A stretch of 64,000 nucleotides of DNA, taken from positions 124,001 to 188,000 of the forward strand of contig NZ_JAPSIB010000004.1 in the NCBI RefSeq assembly GCF_031179145.1. Direction: 5' to 3'. Shown piece after piece: positions 60,276 through 64,000 of the stretch. The notes under the pieces are model-generated. The model worked only from the letters and a program-made list of their open reading frames with translations, did no database searches and was not told the DNA's origin. Made by a program: the position numbers and the translations under genes. Positions within the stretch are counted from its first letter, which is position 1. Each line of letters opens with the position of its first letter. The DNA is from Brevibacterium sp. Its GTDB lineage: Bacteria; Actinomycetota; Actinomycetes; Actinomycetales; Brevibacteriaceae.

Positions 60276-60791
60276 ATGACTTCACGCCGTGTCCTCGCCG
60301 CCTCTTCGTCCCGGCGCCGTTCGGCTCCGATCGCCGCGGGCGCCGTCGTCTTTGCGTTGGCAGGGCTGAGCTTGGCAGGCTGCGCCTCGACGGTCATCGT
60401 GGAGGCGGCTCCCGACGCACAGAACCCCAAGTGCGCGGAGATCATGCTCCGCCTGCCCGATGAGGTGTCCGGGGAGAAGGAGCGCCAGACCTCCTCTCAG
60501 GGCACGGAGGCGTGGGGCGATCCGAGCATCGCGGTGCTGCGCTGCGGGGTGACTCCCCCGGGGCCCACCACGGATCCCTGCGTGAGCGTCGGAAACGTCG
60601 ACTGGATCTCCCGGCCTTCGGAGGAGGGCGACACCTGGCGCTTCACCAGCTACGGTCGCACCCCTGCCGTCGAGGTCCTCGTCAACCGCAAGTCCGAATC
60701 GGGTGCGAACGTGCTCGCTGCCGTGTCCCCGGCCCTCGAGCCGATGCCCGCCGAGGCGAAGTGCGTGGGCGCCGAGGACGTCAACGGCTAG
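60276..60791 (+). CDS. DUF3515-family lipoprotein
   Basis: A 171-residue exported lipoprotein. A basic N-terminus, hydrophobic stretch and the lipobox LAGCAS are present. The mature part has CAEIMLRLPDEVSGEKER, AVLRCGVTPPGPT, CVSVGNVDWI and a final C, in line with DUF3515. Function unknown; conserved next to thiL and ddl in actinobacteria. The stop overlaps the convergent ddl stop by four bases. Confidence 0.9.
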   Translation: MTSRRVLAASSSRRRSAPIAAGAVVFALAGLSLAGCASTVIVEAAPDAQNPKCAEIMLRLPDEVSGEKERQTSSQGTEAWGDPSIAVLRCGVTPPGPTTDPCVSVGNVDWISRPSEEGDTWRFTSYGRTPAVEVLVNRKSESGANVLAAVSPALEPMPAEAKCVGAEDVNG

Positions 60792-61927
60792 CCGACGGCT
60801 CCACCCACCGCCGACCGGGAGCGCGCGTGGTCGCTCAGGGCGATGCCGATGAGTTCGCTGATCAGGTCCGTGTAGTCGAGCCCAGTGTTGGCCCACATGA
60901 ATGGATATGCCGAGGTCGGGGTGAAACCGGGCAGCGTGTTGATCTCGTTGATGAGCACCTCGCCCGACTCCGTGACGAAGGTGTCGACCCGGGACAGTCC
61001 GGTGCAGTCGAAGAGCCGGAACACCTGCGCCGAGAGCTCCCGGATGCGTGCGGTCGTGGCCTCGTCGACACGCGCCGGGCAGGTGAGCTCGGCATCGGCG
61101 AGGTCGAGGTACTTCGCCTCGAAGTCGTAGAAGTCGTGATCTCCGGAGACTTCGATCTCCCCCGGCAGCGAGGTGCGCAGCTCGGCGTCGTGGAGGGACC
61201 CGAGCACGGCGCACTCGATCTCCCGGCCGTAGACCTGGGGTTCGACGATGACCTTCGCATCGTGTTCGAAGGCCGCCCGCAACGCCGCGTCCAGTCCGGC
61301 TGCGGACTCGACGCGGCTGACGCCCATCGATGAGCCTGCCCGGGCGGGTTTGACGAAGACGGGGAAGCCCAGGCCCGCGATCCGCGCCTCGGCGTCGGCC
61401 CGATCGGCGACCCACATCGGCTCCGTCACGAGCTCCCAGGGGCAGGTCGGGATCCCCGCCTGGGCCATGAGCGATTTGGTGTAGTGCTTGTCCATGCTCG
61501 CCGCCGAGGCGAACACCCCGGAACCGACGAACGCGGTGTCGCTGAGCTCGAACAGACCCTGGATCGTCCCGTCCTCACCGTACTGACCGTGCAGCAGCGG
61601 GAAGAACACGTCGACGGAGTCGAGTTCGGTCACGGCACCGGTTTCGTCGCGCTGCAGCAGCGGCGCCCCCGTGGCGGAGACGGTCGGGATCACCTCGGTG
61701 CCGTTGTCAACGACTTCGGGCATGTCGGCCGGGTCGAAGTGCATGCTCGCCCAGTCCTCGACGATGCGCCAGACACCGGTCCTCGTGATGCCGATCGGCA
61801 GCACCCGGTATGCCGTCTCGTCGATGGCCCTGATCACTCCGGCGGCGGTGACGCAGCTGACGGAGTGTTCGCTGGATCGTCCTCCGAAGAGAACTGCGAC
61901 GAGTGGCCGGGGATCAGTGTCTGGCAT
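60788..61927 (-). CDS. ddl: D-alanine--D-alanine ligase
   Basis: ATP-grasp enzyme making the peptidoglycan terminal dipeptide. N-terminal LFGGRSSEHSVSC, PLLHGQYGEDGTIQGLFE, the KPARAGSSMGVSRV ATP-binding segment, and the metal site GEVLINEINTLPGFTPTSAYP. The 379 residues are normal. It is divergent from nothing nearby and is followed on the same strand upstream by the PEBP gene. Confidence 0.96.
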   Translation of the reverse strand: MPDTDPRPLVAVLFGGRSSEHSVSCVTAAGVIRAIDETAYRVLPIGITRTGVWRIVEDWASMHFDPADMPEVVDNGTEVIPTVSATGAPLLQRDETGAVTELDSVDVFFPLLHGQYGEDGTIQGLFELSDTAFVGSGVFASAASMDKHYTKSLMAQAGIPTCPWELVTEPMWVADRADAEARIAGLGFPVFVKPARAGSSMGVSRVESAAGLDAALRAAFEHDAKVIVEPQVYGREIECAVLGSLHDAELRTSLPGEIEVSGDHDFYDFEAKYLDLADAELTCPARVDEATTARIRELSAQVFRLFDCTGLSRVDTFVTESGEVLINEINTLPGFTPTSAYPFMWANTGLDYTDLISELIGIALSDHARSRSAVGGAVG

Positions 61928-61985
61928 ATCTGTCCTTGATCGTGTGCGAGCCCGCGCTCGTGTGCGCGGACTCGAAAACCTTAGC

Positions 61986-62519
61986 TCACGAAGCTTCGTA
62001 CGTGCACTCCACCCACGCCCGGCCGATGCCCTTGAAGAACATGTTGAAGCCGGCGTAGGCGGGAGAGGCGGACTCGTCGAGCCCCAGCTTCTCCGACAGG
62101 GCGGTGACGATGAAGAAGTAACGGTGCGGTCCGTGTCCGGCCGGCGGGGCGGCGCCGATGAAGCGCGGTTCGCCGGCGTCGTTGCGCAGGGTCACGGTTC
62201 CCGGCGGCAGCAAGTCGGCCGCGGGGTTGCCCGCGTCCGTGGGCAACGACGTGGTGGAGACGTCGAGGTCGGTGACGACCCAGTGCCAGAAGCCTGATCC
62301 CGTGGGTGCGTCGGGGTCGTAGCAGGTCACAGCGAAGGCCTGCGTCTCCTCCGGGAAGCCGGACCACGACAGCTGCGGCGACTTGTCCTCACCGCCCTCG
62401 ACTCCCATCATCCCCGAGCGCTGCGGTGCGGGCACTTCGCCACCGTTCTCAAGGTCGGTGCTCGTGACGGTGAAGGTGGGAAGTTCCGGGAGGTTGTAGA
62501 ACGGTGAGTTGGCACTCAT
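61986..62519 (-). CDS. PEBP/YbhB-family protein
   Basis: Phosphatidylethanolamine-binding-protein fold (Raf-kinase-inhibitor-like), 177 residues. PQLSWSGFPEETQAFAVTCYDPDAPTGSGFWHWVV is the family core with the CYDPDAP motif and the pocket His; PPAGHGPHRYFF follows. Bacterial members have no settled function. Eleven bases separate it from gpsA upstream. Confidence 0.92.
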   Translation of the reverse strand: MSANSPFYNLPELPTFTVTSTDLENGGEVPAPQRSGMMGVEGGEDKSPQLSWSGFPEETQAFAVTCYDPDAPTGSGFWHWVVTDLDVSTTSLPTDAGNPAADLLPPGTVTLRNDAGEPRFIGAAPPAGHGPHRYFFIVTALSEKLGLDESASPAYAGFNMFFKGIGRAWVECTYEAS

Positions 62520-62530
62520 GGATTGACTCC

Positions 62531-63544
62531 TTAGGCGGTGGGTCCTTCGTGCTTACGCTTCCGAGACAACAGCAAAGCGGAGAGTTCGTCAACCCTGAGC
62601 TTTCCGGCCAGCACCGCGCACACCGCCTCGGTGATCGGCAGGTCCACGCCGTACTTCTTCCCCAGAGCAAGGACGGCGGGAGCCGATTTCACCCCTTCCG
62701 CGGTCTGTGAAGTGTGGGCGATGACGTCCTCCAGGCTCATCCCCTCGCCGAGGTGACGGCCGAAGGTCCGGTTCCGCGACAGCGGTGAGGCGCAGGTGGC
62801 CACCAGATCGCCGAGACCGGCGAGCCCCGAGAGTGTGTGGGCCTCGGCCCCCATCGCCACCGCCAGCCGGGATGTCTCGGCGAGTCCGCGGGTGATGATC
62901 GAGGCTTTCGAATTGTCGCCGAGGCGCTGTCCGTCGGCGATCCCCACCGACAGTGCGATGACGTTCTTCACGGCTCCGCCCATCTCGACGCCGACGACGT
63001 CGGTGTTCGTATAGGGACGGAAGTAGGCGTTGGCGGACAGCTCGGCGACCACCTCGGCGGTCTCGATGCTCTCGGAGGCCACGACGGTGGCCGTGGGCTG
63101 CTGGTCGGCGATCTCCCGGGCGAGGTTGGGCCCGGAGACGACGGCGATCTGCGTGGTCTCGACCTGGGCGACCTCGGCGATGACCTCGGACATACGTTTG
63201 CCGGTCTCGACCTCGATGCCCTTCATCAGGCTGACGAGACGGACGCCGGGGCGGAGGTGCGGGCGCCACCGGCTGAGATTGGCACGCAGGGTCTGCGCGG
63301 GCACGGCGAGGACGATCACCTCGGCGTCGGTGACGGCGGCGATGTCGTCACTCGTGGCAGTCAGCAGCTCGGGCAGCCGGCGCTCACCGAGGTAGCGGGA
63401 GTTGGTGTGGGCGGTGTTGATCTCCTCGGCGACCTCGGAGCGCCTGGCCCAGAGGGTGACGGGGAATCCGGCGTCAGCGATGACGGCGGCGTACGTGGTG
63501 CCCCACGATCCTGCGCCCAGCACTGCGGTCTTCTTCACGGTCAC
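62531..63544 (-). CDS. gpsA: Glycerol-3-phosphate dehydrogenase [NAD(P)+]
   Basis: Makes sn-glycerol-3-phosphate for phospholipid synthesis. GAGSWGTTYAAVIAD cofactor loop, LMKGIEVETGKRMSE, VVSGPNLAREIADQQPTA, the catalytic Lys in EMGGAVKNVIALSVG, and LAGLGDLVATCASPLSRN. The 337 residues are normal. The start overlaps the plsC stop by four bases, pairing two early phospholipid steps. Confidence 0.96.
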   Translation of the reverse strand: MTVKKTAVLGAGSWGTTYAAVIADAGFPVTLWARRSEVAEEINTAHTNSRYLGERRLPELLTATSDDIAAVTDAEVIVLAVPAQTLRANLSRWRPHLRPGVRLVSLMKGIEVETGKRMSEVIAEVAQVETTQIAVVSGPNLAREIADQQPTATVVASESIETAEVVAELSANAYFRPYTNTDVVGVEMGGAVKNVIALSVGIADGQRLGDNSKASIITRGLAETSRLAVAMGAEAHTLSGLAGLGDLVATCASPLSRNRTFGRHLGEGMSLEDVIAHTSQTAEGVKSAPAVLALGKKYGVDLPITEAVCAVLAGKLRVDELSALLLSRKRKHEGPTA

Positions 63545-64000
63545 TCGCCTACCTCCTCGGTCATGAATCTGTGTGGGACGTCGCGACCGGAGAGGTCGCC
63601 GACCATCGTGGCGATGGTGTTGGCCAACCGGCGGGTGAGAATCGTCTTCGACTTGTTCTCCTCACGTGCCTGCCACAGGTCGTGGTACTCGATCGGCTCA
63701 CCGAAGCGCACCACCGAGGTGTGTCGCAGCGGTCGCAGGCGCGGCACCTTCGTGCCCCGGGGTTTGACGTCCTCGAGGCCCCAGTGGGCGACCGGGATGA
63801 TCGGAGCCGCGGTCTCGAGTGCGAGCCGAGCCGTGCCGGTCTTGAAGTGCTGGGGCCAGAAGCCCTCGTCCTTCGTCAGCGTGCCCTCGGGGTAGATGAC
63901 GACGACCTCTCCGCGGCGCAGCGCCTCCTTGGCGTATTCGAGGGAGTCCCCCGCCTGCGCCGAGGCACGCAGCACCGGGATCTGGCCGAGGCCTTTGAGG
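63541..64000 (-). CDS. plsC: 1-acyl-sn-glycerol-3-phosphate acyltransferase (partial, N-terminus off the window)
   Basis: Last 153 codons of a PlsC-type membrane acyltransferase that turns lysophosphatidate into phosphatidate, the CdsA substrate. Visible motifs: IPVLRAS, VVIYPEGTLTKDEGFWPQ (the EGT motif) and TAAPIIPVAHWGLED. The HX4D motif and membrane start lie beyond position 64000. Other lysophospholipid substrates are possible. Coupled to gpsA by a four-base overlap. Confidence 0.9.
   Translation of the reverse strand, partial: LKGLGQIPVLRASAQAGDSLEYAKEALRRGEVVVIYPEGTLTKDEGFWPQHFKTGTARLALETAAPIIPVAHWGLEDVKPRGTKVPRLRPLRHTSVVRFGEPIEYHDLWQAREENKSKTILTRRLANTIATMVGDLSGRDVPHRFMTEEVGE

Overview
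The window is high-GC actinobacterial chromosome. Gene order, start-codon use (frequent GTG/TTG) and family variants (Cys-less L32, the DUF2469 protein beside rnhB, M23 peptidase beside rpsB, XRE/MmyB regulator, DUF3515 lipoprotein) fit a Micrococcales bacterium; a Brevibacterium-like genus is my best guess, from gestalt rather than a search. Most of the window is one conserved backbone, largely on the minus strand, that recalls the Mycobacterium tuberculosis block running from rnc back to ispG, with a second conserved block (recG-rsmD-coaD, thiL, DUF3515, ddl, gpsA) at the right end.

Layout. 1-3838: isoprenoid genes ispG and dxr flanking the site-2 protease rseP. 3937-5136: a glutaryl-CoA-dehydrogenase-type flavoprotein. 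5168-6557: a DivIVA-domain protein translationally coupled to an unusual protein resembling a decayed acyl-CoA-synthetase N-terminus. 6681-13083: rlmN, cdsA, frr, pyrH, tsf, rpsB. 13647-15353 (plus strand): an M23+M15 cell-wall peptidase fusion and an NAD(P)-binding protein. 15412-20889: xerC-dprA-yifB-yraN-DUF2469-rnhB. 20889-25253: two signal peptidases, rplS, trmD, rimM, a KH protein, rpsP. 25410-34101: ffh, amt, ftsY, a small membrane protein, smc (SRP targeting, ammonium uptake, chromosome condensation).

34194-47072 is accessory DNA between smc and mutM, which are near neighbours in related genomes: an ABC exporter, tRNA-Asn, a BCCT osmolyte carrier, an isolated mutM 3'-end fragment (38171-38329), a Tat-exported hydrolase, a DUF6152/DUF6644-like pair, an MFS exporter, an MmyB regulator, a cyclophilin-like protein, an alcohol dehydrogenase, an SDR, and gene wreckage. 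The fragment and the true mutM 3' end are direct repeats bracketing about 9 kb, which looks like an insertion scar. 47128-51352 resumes the backbone (mutM, rnc, rpmF, yceD, an MFS gene, coaD). 51506-54663 is an ehuBCDA-type ectoine/amino-acid ABC transporter set between coaD and rsmD. 54798-64000 is rsmD, recG, a FakA-like kinase, thiL, DUF3515, ddl, a PEBP protein, gpsA and plsC.

The most unusual signals are structural: a 44-bp perfect palindrome inside the start of rnc, matching what an RNase III self-substrate would need; short tandem repeats expanded in frame inside conserved genes (cdsA, trmD, rseP, BCCT), one of them shared between rseP and trmD; tandem repeats in several intergenic gaps; and pairs of inverted repeats with shared geometry. 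No CRISPR array, insertion sequence or integrase was seen.
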